Shown here: in pieces, positions 1-8,102 of the stretch
Layout of the letters: every line of letters starts with the position of its first letter
Position numbering within the stretch: the first letter of the stretch is position 1
Source: Ignavibacteriota bacterium
Lineage (GTDB): Bacteria; Bacteroidota; Ignavibacteria; Ignavibacteriales; Melioribacteraceae
DNA length: 64,000 bases
Assembly (NCBI GenBank): GCA_016716225.1
Contig: JADJWT010000001.1
Coordinates: forward strand, 1,364,001-1,428,000
Direction: 5' to 3'
Translations under genes and position numbers: made by a program
The notes under the pieces: generated by a model
The model's database searches: none
What the model was told of the DNA's origin: nothing
The model's input: only the letters and a program-made list of their open reading frames with translations

Positions 1-3000
1 ACGGGTACTTTTTCATTATCAATTCTAACAAATTGAGCTTTACGCATTTGCTCAAGTTGGTAAAGGAAAAAGTTATATCTATTAACCTCAGCATTTTGTT
101 TTTCATCAGAGAATATATGAGAGTATTTTTCTTTAACAATATTTCTAACGTAATTTTTATTTTTATTAATTTCCGGTTTAGAAATTCTAACTTCTTGAAT
201 CATTTTAACCATATCTTGTGCAGCTGCTTGCGGTCCGGTAATTTCTTTTCCTTTTCTTCCAAGATCGGTTGATAATATTCCGAAACGAATATGTCTTCCA
301 GCACCTTTTTCTTTTTCGCCGCCTTTCAAAATATTAACTAAATGTTTCTTCATTTCGTATTGACCTTCTTCGGCAATGAAAGGTTGACCAGCTGGTGTGC
401 TTGCAAGAGAATTGAAGAAGCTACTAAATATTGCTCGATCTATAAGAATTTCTTTTGAATTAGATTCTTCAGATTTTATATCAATACAATTTGCAATAAA
501 TCTGTTTTTGATTATATCAAATTTTACAGAATCAATTTTATATTTAAAACTATCAGAATGTTTGAATATTTTTTTATTGAAAATTTTATTTACAGCTTCT
601 TCAATATCAATTTTTTCAATCAATTTGTATGATGAACATAAATAATATTTTCCTGTAAATTCATCAAATTCCCAATCAAGAACATCATCAAGATAATTTC
701 CATGTTTATCCATTACTTCAACCACATTTTTATCATTTGTGTATCGTAGCAAAGTACGTTGGAAATTAGGATTATCCGAACTTGTTGCTTTCTCTTTTCT
801 TTCGCCGTGTGAATGTCTGTACAATAAAAAGTTTTCGGGATTTTTATAAACCGTAATACCAGCTTCTTGTCGACCGAAATTACTTGCGGTTAACATGATA
901 TCAATTTTGTACGGCATTTTAATATCACATAGTCCGCTAATTGTACTTCTCGAATTTAAATCTTCAACGTTACTATCTGCAGCACTTTCAAAAAGAGAAT
1001 TGTAATATTTAATAAAATCGGGATCAAAATCTGTTACACGTGAAAAATCTCCTTCTTCAGTTCCAATTCCATAAAGATTTCCGTCAACATCCGGAAATAC
1101 GTAAAACATATCACCGGCAATTAATTTAATTGAGCGAATTCCGGGCAAATCTTTTTTCAGCCATTTTAACATCATTGCCGCAAGCATTTCTGATTTTCCA
1201 ACTCCGCTATCGCCATCAACTTGAATTACAAACAAACTTCCGTCTTCTTCTTCAACAGCAAATAATGAACCATGAACCGGCATTCCGCCCATTTCCTTAA
1301 CTTTTTCATTCATCATTGTAAGCCAAGGTTTTTTAATATTTCCGAAATAATCGGTTTTCATTTTTAGCGGCGTTACTAAAGTTTTAATATTTCCATTTGG
1401 TCCCTTAATATTGAAATAACCAATCTGCGGATATGAAATTACCTTTTCGGGAGCGCCATAAAATAAAATTACATCGGGAATAAAATCTTTTAAATCACTT
1501 AAACTAACTTCATCAGCAGTTATTAAACGATGATTATCAGTCAAATATTTTATATATGATTTTTGAATTACATATAGAACTTTTACAAAACCATGTTTAA
1601 TAATTTTGCATCTGTAATCATCTGCATCCATATTTTCAACAAATTTAGATATACGATTTTTAAAGAAAACAGCAGAAGGTTTTGTGTCTAATTTTTTTAT
1701 GTATTCATTTAAATCTTCATATTTTCTTTCTTCGGTATTTTCATTATCGCGATCGACTTTGTGCATTGCATATTCGCGTTTTTTGGCATCGGTTACAATG
1801 CGTGTATGAGTTTGAACCGGCTGCTCTGATGCAATTACTCCGCATTTCTTCATAACTTCTTCAATCCATTTTAACGAACCATCATCAAATGAATTTAAAG
1901 TCTTATTACCGAAATCATAATTTTTATGAAGTGTAATTCCATGCTGAATCATTTCGTTAATGCTGGAATTTTGTTGTCTGTATTGGGTTTCTACAAACTT
2001 AATTAATGTATGAGTATATTTATCATAATACTCGGTTGAGCGAGTTTTGTTTATAATTTTTACAAAAAATAAAATAATGTCTCTTGCGACTTGGTGAAGT
2101 TTATCTTGTGTAACTTTTTCATTTTTGTATCTGTAAATTTCATCAATTATAGAAATTATCTCAGAAGTAATAATTTCAAATATAAATTCTTCTGTAAATA
2201 ATTTTACTTCGCCTTTTCCTTTTTCGGAAAGTTTTGAAGTTAATAATTTTACCTTGGAATTTAATTTAATAAAAAAGTTTTCATCCTTTTTAAGTAAATA
2301 AAAATATAAAAGTTTTTCGGTGATTGAATTATTTTCGGAAAGTACTTTATCCAAAAGTGTTTTGTGAATTATCCCTTCCAATTTTCCATTAAATAAATTT
2401 ACATCTAGATTTTTTAAAACTTTATCTAAAAATATATTTGCGTATTGTTTTAAATTAAATTCATTAACAGAAAATCCAACAACTTCCTCAAACTTTTCGA
2501 TGGAAGTTTTCATTAATTGTTCAAAATTGGGTTCTATTGCTTCTTGTTCAAAAGGTAAATTAAAATGTAAAAGAAGTTCACGAATAAATTTTCGTAAAAC
2601 AATATTTGTTCCTTCAAGCTTTGCTACATCGGCAGAAAAATCATCCGAAGCATTTAAAGCCATAATTTTTACTTTTGAATCGGAGAATAAAATTCTTTCC
2701 AATTCAATAAGAATTTCTTTCATAATGATAATTTCTTCGGGATCATCAAGTACATGATAATTTGGTTTGTAATCCATTTTGTTATCAATATACTTTTGAA
2801 TTGCTGGCTTTCCGAATTTATTTATCACAGTGTTGAAATCTAAATTTTTTATTTGGGGAATTGACTTATAAATCTGAGGTAAAAGATTTTCATAAATTTT
2901 TGAGAATGCTTTACTCTTTATAAAACTACTTAAATCTCTGCACTCACCAATGTTATCATAAAATTCAATTACGGAATTTTGTGATTTGTTCAATGAATTA

Positions 3001-6000
3001 ATTGTAACGCCGCAATCTTTTGGAAATGCATGATATAGAGTCATTATATTGCTGATCGTTAAACTGTTCTTCTTTTGCTTTTTGATATTTTTAATTATTT
3101 CAAAATCATTGAGAACATTTTTAATGAAATCTTTATCGGTTGATGTTGAGAAAATTTCATCTAAAATATCATCGGTTCTTTTTTCTGAATTTTCTGATTT
3201 GGCTTTTTCACTTTTAAATATTCCTAAATATTTTAATACAATTCTTAAAGCATTTTCAAATTCTTTTTTAAATACATCATAACTTTTATCAGAGCCGTGA
3301 ACATAATCACCAATTGAAAATCTTAAGAATCCGGTTTGATATGGAATTACTGCAATTCCTCTTTCTTGTGCCAAACGTTTTGTAAACTTTTCCAAATCTT
3401 GATAGAAAAAGTTTTCTTTCAATTTTAAATTAAATAAATAAGAACCATCGGAAGGAAGAATTTCTGCAAATTGATTTTCAGTTTCGTTAAGTATTGAATT
3501 AGCTACTTCCTTAGAAAGTTTTAATCTTTTTAGAGATTCCGCGCCAAAATTTTTATTAACTCTGAATTTATTTATTTCCGAAACAAGATGTTTTTGATAA
3601 TAACTGAAAAACGGTTCGCCTTTGTATTTAAAGTCATCCGGCAAATCTAAAACATCTAATTTATCAAGCGATGTGAGTTCATCCAATAAAAATAGGTGTA
3701 GCGGACTTCCTTCAAACGGCGAAAATCTTTTCGCAGTTTTACTTTGATTTGCCGTTTCTTTTTTATCGTTAAAACTTTCAATTTCATCAATAATATATTT
3801 TTCAATTCTTGCTTTAATTTTATATCTAGATGCTTCTTTCGGAAGTTCTCGTTCCATTCTATCTTTTATCTTTTTCGCAAGCTGAGCAGTTTCCAAAGTA
3901 TTTACAAGAATATAAAGTGAATTTGTATTTCCTTTTTCAATTCCATTTTGCTCTTTTGCAAAATCAATAACATCTTTTCTTACGGGCGTTGCAATTAATG
4001 AACCTAATCTACTTCCGGTTGCGCCTAAATTTTTTGTGGTTGATAAAGACGAAACTGCACTAATATTTCCCATTGCGGAAATATTATTCATAATATATCT
4101 GGAAATTGTTCTCCACTTCGGTTCTTTCGGATCTTCAATTTTCACCGAATCACTGTAAGCTTCATCTAACAATAATGTAATTTTGCTGTTGTTTAAGAAT
4201 TTCAAAAACTTAATTAATGAAACATTATTAAAATCCGTATATCCGCTTGGGTTTGAAGGATCATTAATTATAATAGTTAAATTTTCGCAAAATCTATCCC
4301 ATAAACTTCCGGTATCATCAAAAAGTTGGAAGTTATTTTTCATCCTATTTAATCTTTGGTGAAGTCTATCAAAATCAATTCTGCCAGATTCATCCAAACC
4401 AATTTCCAAATCAAAGGGATTTATATCAAATCTATCTTCGGGAAATAAATCTTTATATTCCCACGAAGCTTCTTGATTGAATAAAATATAGGGCATTAAT
4501 ACTCGATCTGATAAAATATCTCTAATTATCATTTGAACATCATCTGCAACGGAAGTAATTTCCAAATTGCTTAAGTTGCTAATAAATTCTTTGATAATTT
4601 CTTTTTCCGATTCCGATTTGCTATCGTAAGCTTCCTTAATTCCTAAATCAATTAATAAATTGTAAAATCTTCCGGTGTTGTCAGATTCATTTTGAACTTT
4701 TGTAATATATTCTTTATACTTTTCTAAAAATAAATTCAATCCAAAATTTTTGTGAAAATGATTTTTTAAAGTTCGCTGATAGTTATCCGGAGTAATATCT
4801 ATAATTGTTTTGCACTTTTGAATAATTTTCGGATCAATTGATTTTAACTTTCTTTGAAGTAAATAACTTCCGTAAGTTCTAATTTGTCCGCGACCGCCGC
4901 CTTCAATTATTGTTGCAATATTTACTTGTTCAATATTTGAATAGAAATAGGCTTTGGTTCTTGATTCAAACTCAGCAATTAAAGATTTATTAATTTTCTG
5001 GAGCGATTTCGGATTTTTACAATTTTGAACAAGAATGATAAAATCTTTTAATTTTGTTAATGAATATTTATCCTTAATAATTTGTTTAACAAAATTATTG
5101 AATTTATATAAGTTTAAATTTTTTAGAAGATTTTCAGTTTCACCCAATTGCTCTAATTTAAATAAAAGCAATTCTTTATCATAATCTGCAATTTTCTGTT
5201 CAGCGCAAATTCTGAATTTTTCTAAATTTTCATCATTTACTTTATCTAAAATTAAGCGGAGATTTAACTGGCTATTCGCCAAAGCTCCCAATTTTTTTGT
5301 ATGAACTTTGTTTAACGTATTTATAATTTTATTGTGAAATGCAAAAACCAAAGATGTGTTTGTACTTTTAGATTCCGGCGAATCATCCACCAAAACAATT
5401 CTTGTTAAATAAGGAAACCATTTAATATTATTGAAAATATTTTTTCTCATATTTTCAATTTTTACAATAAAAATGCTTGTTCTATCTGATTCAATTTGTT
5501 TATATAAATCATCAGCATTTTTAAATTCTATAACTTTTACATCATTTTTATTGAAAATTTCTTCGGAAAGCAATTCAACAACTGTGTCAGAACTTCCGCC
5601 GACAACAGTTTTGATGAATCCGTCCAAGCCTTTAAAATTTACAGTTAGAAAAGTTCTGCTTAGGAAATCTTGTTTTTCGGCATTTGTTGTATAGTGTGAA
5701 CTTTGAATTATCATTTGTTCAAGCACATCCATAAAATAATTCCATTGTGCTTCTTCAATATCGCCAACAATTCCAATTACATCTCTAAATTTTCTAAGTT
5801 CGGTAACGTCATCACCTAAAACCATTTTATACATTAAGTCCAAATGAGCTTCTGTAACTGGTGGAGTTCCAATTGAAAAATCGTGCGAATTTAAAATATT
5901 TGTTGTTTGTTCTTTTGTTTTAGAATCAACAGCTTCAGTATCAATAAAATATTTTAATTTATTCTCAAAATTTTGCTTCTTCTCTCTATATTGAAATGCT

Positions 6001-6269
6001 TTTGAATCTTCATGAGGAAAAATCATTAACGAGACATCTGAATAACCGGGAATTGATTCTTTTAATTCAAGAAAATATTTATCTATTTCCGCAATCTGTT
6101 TTGCTGGATCGATTGGTTCTTCGAAACAAATTCTTACAAAAGTTTTGAGAAGATTTAATGTTTCGTTAGGCATAAAGTTTTCGGCTCTCTCGCCTAAGGA
6201 TGTAAAAAGATTTATATAATCATGTGCTTCAGATCGCAATTTGATCTTTGGTTTTCCTATTATTTGCAT
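1..6269 (-). CDS. Giant aminotransferase-like / PEP-carboxykinase-like fusion protein, 3' end outside the window
   Basis: I read one uninterrupted minus-strand frame from ATG at 6269 to the window edge, at least 2089 codons. No ordinary family has this architecture in my knowledge. Residues about 620-1010 look like a class I/II (aspartate aminotransferase fold) PLP enzyme: 'NPSNPSG'-type loop with Asn673, Asp702 and Tyr705 in 'LLLDEAYSD', Lys746 in 'STTKNLGATGSRLG' (fits the PROSITE class-I lysine pattern) and Arg983 in 'GFLRFSIG'. Residues about 1655-2080 carry 'MPVHGS' (from 1663), a P-loop 'GDSGVGKSE' (Lys1692) and 'LIAGDMF' (Asp1720). The order resembles PEP carboxykinase ('MPxHxSAN', P-loop, 'GDD'), while the P-loop wording is closest to HPr kinase. 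Residues 1-600 and 1010-1640 are charged, helix-rich and unrecognised. No signal peptide, so probably cytoplasmic. The enzyme activities and substrate are inference; the intact frame and motifs are seen directly. Confidence 0.85.
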   Translation of the reverse strand, partial: MQIIGKPKIKLRSEAHDYINLFTSLGERAENFMPNETLNLLKTFVRICFEEPIDPAKQIAEIDKYFLELKESIPGYSDVSLMIFPHEDSKAFQYREKKQNFENKLKYFIDTEAVDSKTKEQTTNILNSHDFSIGTPPVTEAHLDLMYKMVLGDDVTELRKFRDVIGIVGDIEEAQWNYFMDVLEQMIIQSSHYTTNAEKQDFLSRTFLTVNFKGLDGFIKTVVGGSSDTVVELLSEEIFNKNDVKVIEFKNADDLYKQIESDRTSIFIVKIENMRKNIFNNIKWFPYLTRIVLVDDSPESKSTNTSLVFAFHNKIINTLNKVHTKKLGALANSQLNLRLILDKVNDENLEKFRICAEQKIADYDKELLLFKLEQLGETENLLKNLNLYKFNNFVKQIIKDKYSLTKLKDFIILVQNCKNPKSLQKINKSLIAEFESRTKAYFYSNIEQVNIATIIEGGGRGQIRTYGSYLLQRKLKSIDPKIIQKCKTIIDITPDNYQRTLKNHFHKNFGLNLFLEKYKEYITKVQNESDNTGRFYNLLIDLGIKEAYDSKSESEKEIIKEFISNLSNLEITSVADDVQMIIRDILSDRVLMPYILFNQEASWEYKDLFPEDRFDINPFDLEIGLDESGRIDFDRLHQRLNRMKNNFQLFDDTGSLWDRFCENLTIIINDPSNPSGYTDFNNVSLIKFLKFLNNSKITLLLDEAYSDSVKIEDPKEPKWRTISRYIMNNISAMGNISAVSSLSTTKNLGATGSRLGSLIATPVRKDVIDFAKEQNGIEKGNTNSLYILVNTLETAQLAKKIKDRMERELPKEASRYKIKARIEKYIIDEIESFNDKKETANQSKTAKRFSPFEGSPLHLFLLDELTSLDKLDVLDLPDDFKYKGEPFFSYYQKHLVSEINKFRVNKNFGAESLKRLKLSKEVANSILNETENQFAEILPSDGSYLFNLKLKENFFYQDLEKFTKRLAQERGIAVIPYQTGFLRFSIGDYVHGSDKSYDVFKKEFENALRIVLKYLGIFKSEKAKSENSEKRTDDILDEIFSTSTDKDFIKNVLNDFEIIKNIKKQKKNSLTISNIMTLYHAFPKDCGVTINSLNKSQNSVIEFYDNIGECRDLSSFIKSKAFSKIYENLLPQIYKSIPQIKNLDFNTVINKFGKPAIQKYIDNKMDYKPNYHVLDDPEEIIIMKEILIELERILFSDSKVKIMALNASDDFSADVAKLEGTNIVLRKFIRELLLHFNLPFEQEAIEPNFEQLMKTSIEKFEEVVGFSVNEFNLKQYANIFLDKVLKNLDVNLFNGKLEGIIHKTLLDKVLSENNSITEKLLYFYLLKKDENFFIKLNSKVKLLTSKLSEKGKGEVKLFTEEFIFEIITSEIISIIDEIYRYKNEKVTQDKLHQVARDIILFFVKIINKTRSTEYYDKYTHTLIKFVETQYRQQNSSINEMIQHGITLHKNYDFGNKTLNSFDDGSLKWIEEVMKKCGVIASEQPVQTHTRIVTDAKKREYAMHKVDRDNENTEERKYEDLNEYIKKLDTKPSAVFFKNRISKFVENMDADDYRCKIIKHGFVKVLYVIQKSYIKYLTDNHRLITADEVSLSDLKDFIPDVILFYGAPEKVISYPQIGYFNIKGPNGNIKTLVTPLKMKTDYFGNIKKPWLTMMNEKVKEMGGMPVHGSLFAVEEEDGSLFVIQVDGDSGVGKSEMLAAMMLKWLKKDLPGIRSIKLIAGDMFYVFPDVDGNLYGIGTEEGDFSRVTDFDPDFIKYYNSLFESAADSNVEDLNSRSTISGLCDIKMPYKIDIMLTASNFGRQEAGITVYKNPENFLLYRHSHGERKEKATSSDNPNFQRTLLRYTNDKNVVEVMDKHGNYLDDVLDWEFDEFTGKYYLCSSYKLIEKIDIEEAVNKIFNKKIFKHSDSFKYKIDSVKFDIIKNRFIANCIDIKSEESNSKEILIDRAIFSSFFNSLASTPAGQPFIAEEGQYEMKKHLVNILKGGEKEKGAGRHIRFGILSTDLGRKGKEITGPQAAAQDMVKMIQEVRISKPEINKNKNYVRNIVKEKYSHIFSDEKQNAEVNRYNFFLYQLEQMRKAQFVRIDNEKVP

Positions 6270-6341
6270 AATAATTCTAATATTATTGTTAAAAAGTTAA
6301 AAATAGATTGTAAAAGGTAGATAAAAGTATTTTTTTAGTCA

Positions 6342-6371
6342 TTGACTTTATTAAAAAAATCAACTTATTAT
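6342..6371 (+). promoter_or_regulatory. Possible upstream promoter (TTGACT / TATTAT)
   Basis: TTGACT at 6342-6347 and TATTAT at 6366-6371 are separated by 18 bases, five of six consensus bases in each box. It lies about 310 bases before rpoD, so it could be a second, distal rpoD promoter. In such AT-rich DNA chance matches are common; the good -35 is what makes it worth listing. Confidence 0.35.
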
Positions 6372-6581
6372 GTACCCAAAAAAGAGAAGGAAAATTTGTA
6401 AAAATAACTTCTTGCTATAAATATACTTAACTTTTTTATTTTTTTTTCGATAATAGGGGGATAAATTAAGAAAATGAAGTTGTTGATAAAATCGAAAAAA
6501 GAATAAATAATAAAATTTCCCCCCAAATTTTAATTTCTTTTTCATCAAAATGCATAAAAAATTATAGGTAATAAAAAAGTA

Positions 6582-6610
6582 TTGACTTTAAAGTCTAAAA
6601 ACCTTATATA
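6582..6610 (+). promoter_or_regulatory. rpoD promoter, sigma-70 type
   Basis: TTGACT at 6582-6587 and TATATA at 6605-6610 are separated by exactly 17 bases, about 75 bases upstream of the rpoD start. The perfect palindrome GACTTTAAAGTC (6584-6595) overlaps the -35 hexamer, a typical place for an operator, though no regulator is known to me for it. The boxes are seen in sequence; activity is inferred. Confidence 0.6.
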
Positions 6611-6683
6611 CCTTAGATTTTTTTCGCAAATAAGTGACAGTGTCTTAATTTGAGAATATCTATAAATTAACGGAGTACCTTAA

Positions 6684-7544
6684 TTGAAAATCACTAAACA
6701 AATAACCAACAGAGAAAGTCAATCGTTGGACAAATATTTCCAAGAAATTGGCAAAGTTGATCTTATTACTCCAGAAGAGGAAATAGAACTTGCCATTAAA
6801 ATTAGAGATGGAAATAAAGCTGCTTTAGATAAGCTTACAAAAGCTAATTTAAGGTTTGTGGTAAGTGTTGCTAAACAATATCAACATCAAGGATTACCAC
6901 TAAGCGATTTAATTAACGAAGGCAATCTTGGTTTGATTAAAGCTGCAAAGAAATTTGATGAAACGAGAGGATTTAAATTTATATCCTACGCCGTGTGGTG
7001 GATTCGTCAATCAATTATGCAAGCAATTGCAGATCAATCAAGAATGGTTCGTTTACCTCTAAACAGAGTTGGGGAATTGTCCAAAATTTCTAAAGCTGCA
7101 AGCATGCTTGAACAAGAGCTTGAAAGAAAACCAAGCGTTGAAGAAATTGCTCAAGAATTAGAAATGAATGTTGATGACGTTGCATATACACTTCGTCATT
7201 CGGGCAGACAAGTTTCTGTTGATGCGCCTTTTTCACAAAGTGAAGATAGTAAAAGTAGTCTTCTGGATATTATGCCAAACGAAGATCAGCCGCAACCGGA
7301 TCATCGTTTAATGAGCGAATCTTTAAGAAACGAAATTGAAAGAGTACTTTCTACTTTATCTGAAAAAGAAGCAACAGTTATTAAATTGTATTTTGGATTT
7401 AATACAGAATACACCGCAACTTTGGAAGAAATTGGTGAAATATTAAATCTAACTCGTGAAAGAGTTAGACAAATCAAAGAACAAGCTTTAAGAAAATTGC
7501 GTCATGCATCAAGAAGCAAAAAACTTAAAGTCTATCTTGGATAA
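6684..7544 (+). CDS. rpoD: Primary RNA polymerase sigma factor (RpoD/SigA, short form)
   Basis: 286-residue group 1 sigma factor that directs RNA polymerase to housekeeping promoters. It has a short region 1.2 ('SLDKYFQEIGKVDLITPEEE'), region 2 with the core-binding and -10 reading segment ('DLINEGNLGLIKAAKKFD', 'FISYAVWWIRQSI'), region 3 and a region 4 helix-turn-helix ('LTRERVRQIKEQALRKLR') that reads the -35 box. It lacks the acidic region 1.1 and the large spacer of the E. coli protein, as is usual in Bacteroidota and relatives. The start is TTG at 6684, chosen because GGAG (6672-6675) sits 8 bases upstream and the protein begins with the family's usual N-terminus. It is monocistronic, with its own promoter and a strong terminator. 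Confidence 0.96.
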   Translation: MKITKQITNRESQSLDKYFQEIGKVDLITPEEEIELAIKIRDGNKAALDKLTKANLRFVVSVAKQYQHQGLPLSDLINEGNLGLIKAAKKFDETRGFKFISYAVWWIRQSIMQAIADQSRMVRLPLNRVGELSKISKAASMLEQELERKPSVEEIAQELEMNVDDVAYTLRHSGRQVSVDAPFSQSEDSKSSLLDIMPNEDQPQPDHRLMSESLRNEIERVLSTLSEKEATVIKLYFGFNTEYTATLEEIGEILNLTRERVRQIKEQALRKLRHASRSKKLKVYLG

Positions 7545-7564
7545 AATATAATTCGAATTCTTAT

Positions 7565-7595
7565 AAGCGGTTAAGGAAACTTAACCGCTTTTTTT
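7565..7595 (+). terminator. Intrinsic terminator of rpoD
   Basis: Perfect 11-base stem AAGCGGTTAAG / CTTAACCGCTT closed by a GAAA tetraloop (7576-7579) and followed by a T run to 7595. It lies 21 bases after the rpoD stop. Confidence 0.93.
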
Positions 7596-7613
7596 GTGCC
7601 TATTAATTCTTGT

Positions 7614-7740
7614 CTTAATCATAATCTTCATAAAACATTCTCAATTGTTACTCTAAAATTTTCTTTTTAAGCTTTTAAAATACTAACACAGAGAAGCAGA
7701 GTAAGATTATGATTATGAATAAGAGTAAGATAAAATTTAA
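7614..7740. repeat. TAATCTTACTCTTA-family inverted repeat, copy A (solo)
   Basis: TAATCATAATCTT at 7616-7628 faces AAGATTATGATTA at 7703-7715, a 13-base perfect inverted match about 75 bases apart, followed by 'AATAAGAGTAAGATAAAATTTAAGAA'-like sequence to 7740 (shown here only to indicate motif type). The same words recur at 8015-8064, 24699-24739, 54819-54897 and 55337-55414. It contains no gene and lies between the rpoD terminator and the trp promoter. Confidence 0.6.
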
Positions 7741-7815
7741 GAATGAAGTAATAATTAAAATATTGTATAATTATAATTCGGATTAGAAAAGAAATTCATT
7801 AAAAACATTTTCCTA

Positions 7816-7845
7816 TTGACATTTTCCATAAAAATAATTTATCTT
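7816..7845 (+). promoter_or_regulatory. Likely trp operon promoter
   Basis: A perfect TTGACA (7816-7821) is followed after 18 bases by TATCTT (7840-7845), four of six -10 bases. A better-looking TACAAT (7845-7850) is 23 bases away, too far for a normal spacer. Transcription would begin near 7852, only a few bases before the leader peptide ATGs at 7856 and 7865, so the leader mRNA would have little or no 5' untranslated region. Boxes are seen; the start point is inferred. Confidence 0.55.
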
Positions 7846-7855
7846 ACAATCCATA

Positions 7856-7930
7856 ATGAATAAAATGAATTTAACATACAATAAATCAAATAACTGGGCT
7901 TGGTGGTGGAGTATATCTAATACTATGTAA
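7856..7930 (+). CDS. trpL: trp operon leader peptide (Trp-rich attenuator peptide)
   Basis: Short frame of 24 codons from ATG 7856, or 21 from the in-frame ATG 7865, ending TAA 7928-7930. Four of five consecutive codons are TGG (peptide core 'NNWAWWWS'; TGG at 7895, 7901, 7904 and 7907). It sits just upstream of an intrinsic terminator and the trpEGDCFBA operon, exactly as in classical ribosome-mediated trp attenuation: starvation for Trp stalls the ribosome on these codons and lets an antiterminator form. No Shine-Dalgarno sequence is visible, as is common in this bacterial group. The peptide itself is not expected to have a function. Confidence 0.88.
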   Translation: MNKMNLTYNKSNNWAWWWSISNTM

Positions 7931-7931
7931 C

Positions 7932-7992
7932 CAGTGAAATATATTAGGAAATTTAAAACCCTTCTTGGTAAATCACTGAGAAGGGTTTTTTT
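7932..7992 (+). terminator. trp attenuator: intrinsic terminator with candidate antiterminator
   Basis: The terminator is an 11-base perfect stem AAAACCCTTCT (7955-7965) / AGAAGGGTTTT (7979-7989) with a 13-base loop and a T run to 7992. A competing fold is visible: CAGTGA (7932-7937), just after the leader stop, is complementary to TCACTG (7973-7978) in the terminator loop, and AGGAA (7946-7950) can pair with TTCTT (7962-7966) in the terminator's left arm. If a ribosome stalls on the Trp codons this antiterminator could form. The terminator is clear; the exact antiterminator pairing is inferred. Confidence 0.85.
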
Positions 7993-8014
7993 GTTATATC
8001 ATGATTTTATCTTT

Positions 8015-8064
8015 TTCTTAATCTTTATCTTACTCTTAAACATACTCTAAAAATAGATTAAGAA
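8015..8064. repeat. TAATCTTACTCTTA-family inverted repeat, copy B (solo)
   Basis: TTCTTAATCT (8015-8024) and AGATTAAGAA (8055-8064) form a 10-base perfect inverted repeat. The left arm continues as TTATCTTACTCTTA, the shared word of this family. It lies between the trp attenuator terminator and trpE, so it is inside the operon's transcript. Confidence 0.55.
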
Positions 8065-8102
8065 TAAAAAATTGAAAATAGTGAAAATGAAATGGACATT
8101 AA

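Larger units (their letters stand above)
6270..6683. other. Divergent intergenic region between the giant gene and rpoD
   Basis: This 414-base spacer separates two divergent starts. It is very AT-rich, with long A and T runs. I can support two plus-strand promoter-like sites (listed separately) and a perfect 12-base palindrome at 6584-6595 overlapping the rpoD -35 box. A weak TACAAT can be read on the minus strand near 6310 for the giant gene, without a convincing -35. A 62-codon minus-strand frame at 6360-6548 is low complexity (K, F, Y rich) and I do not call it a gene. Confidence 0.6.

Noticed and set aside
33..5694. Several plus-strand open frames of 77-87 codons (for example 33-272, 2500-2757, 3049-3282, 5431-5694)
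   Set aside because: All lie antisense to the giant minus-strand gene, are rich in F, I, S and L as expected of reversed AT-rich coding DNA, and have no ribosome site or family likeness.
6360..6548. 62-codon minus-strand frame in the rpoD upstream region
   Set aside because: Low-complexity K/F/Y composition in a promoter region, no recognisable family, no ribosome site.
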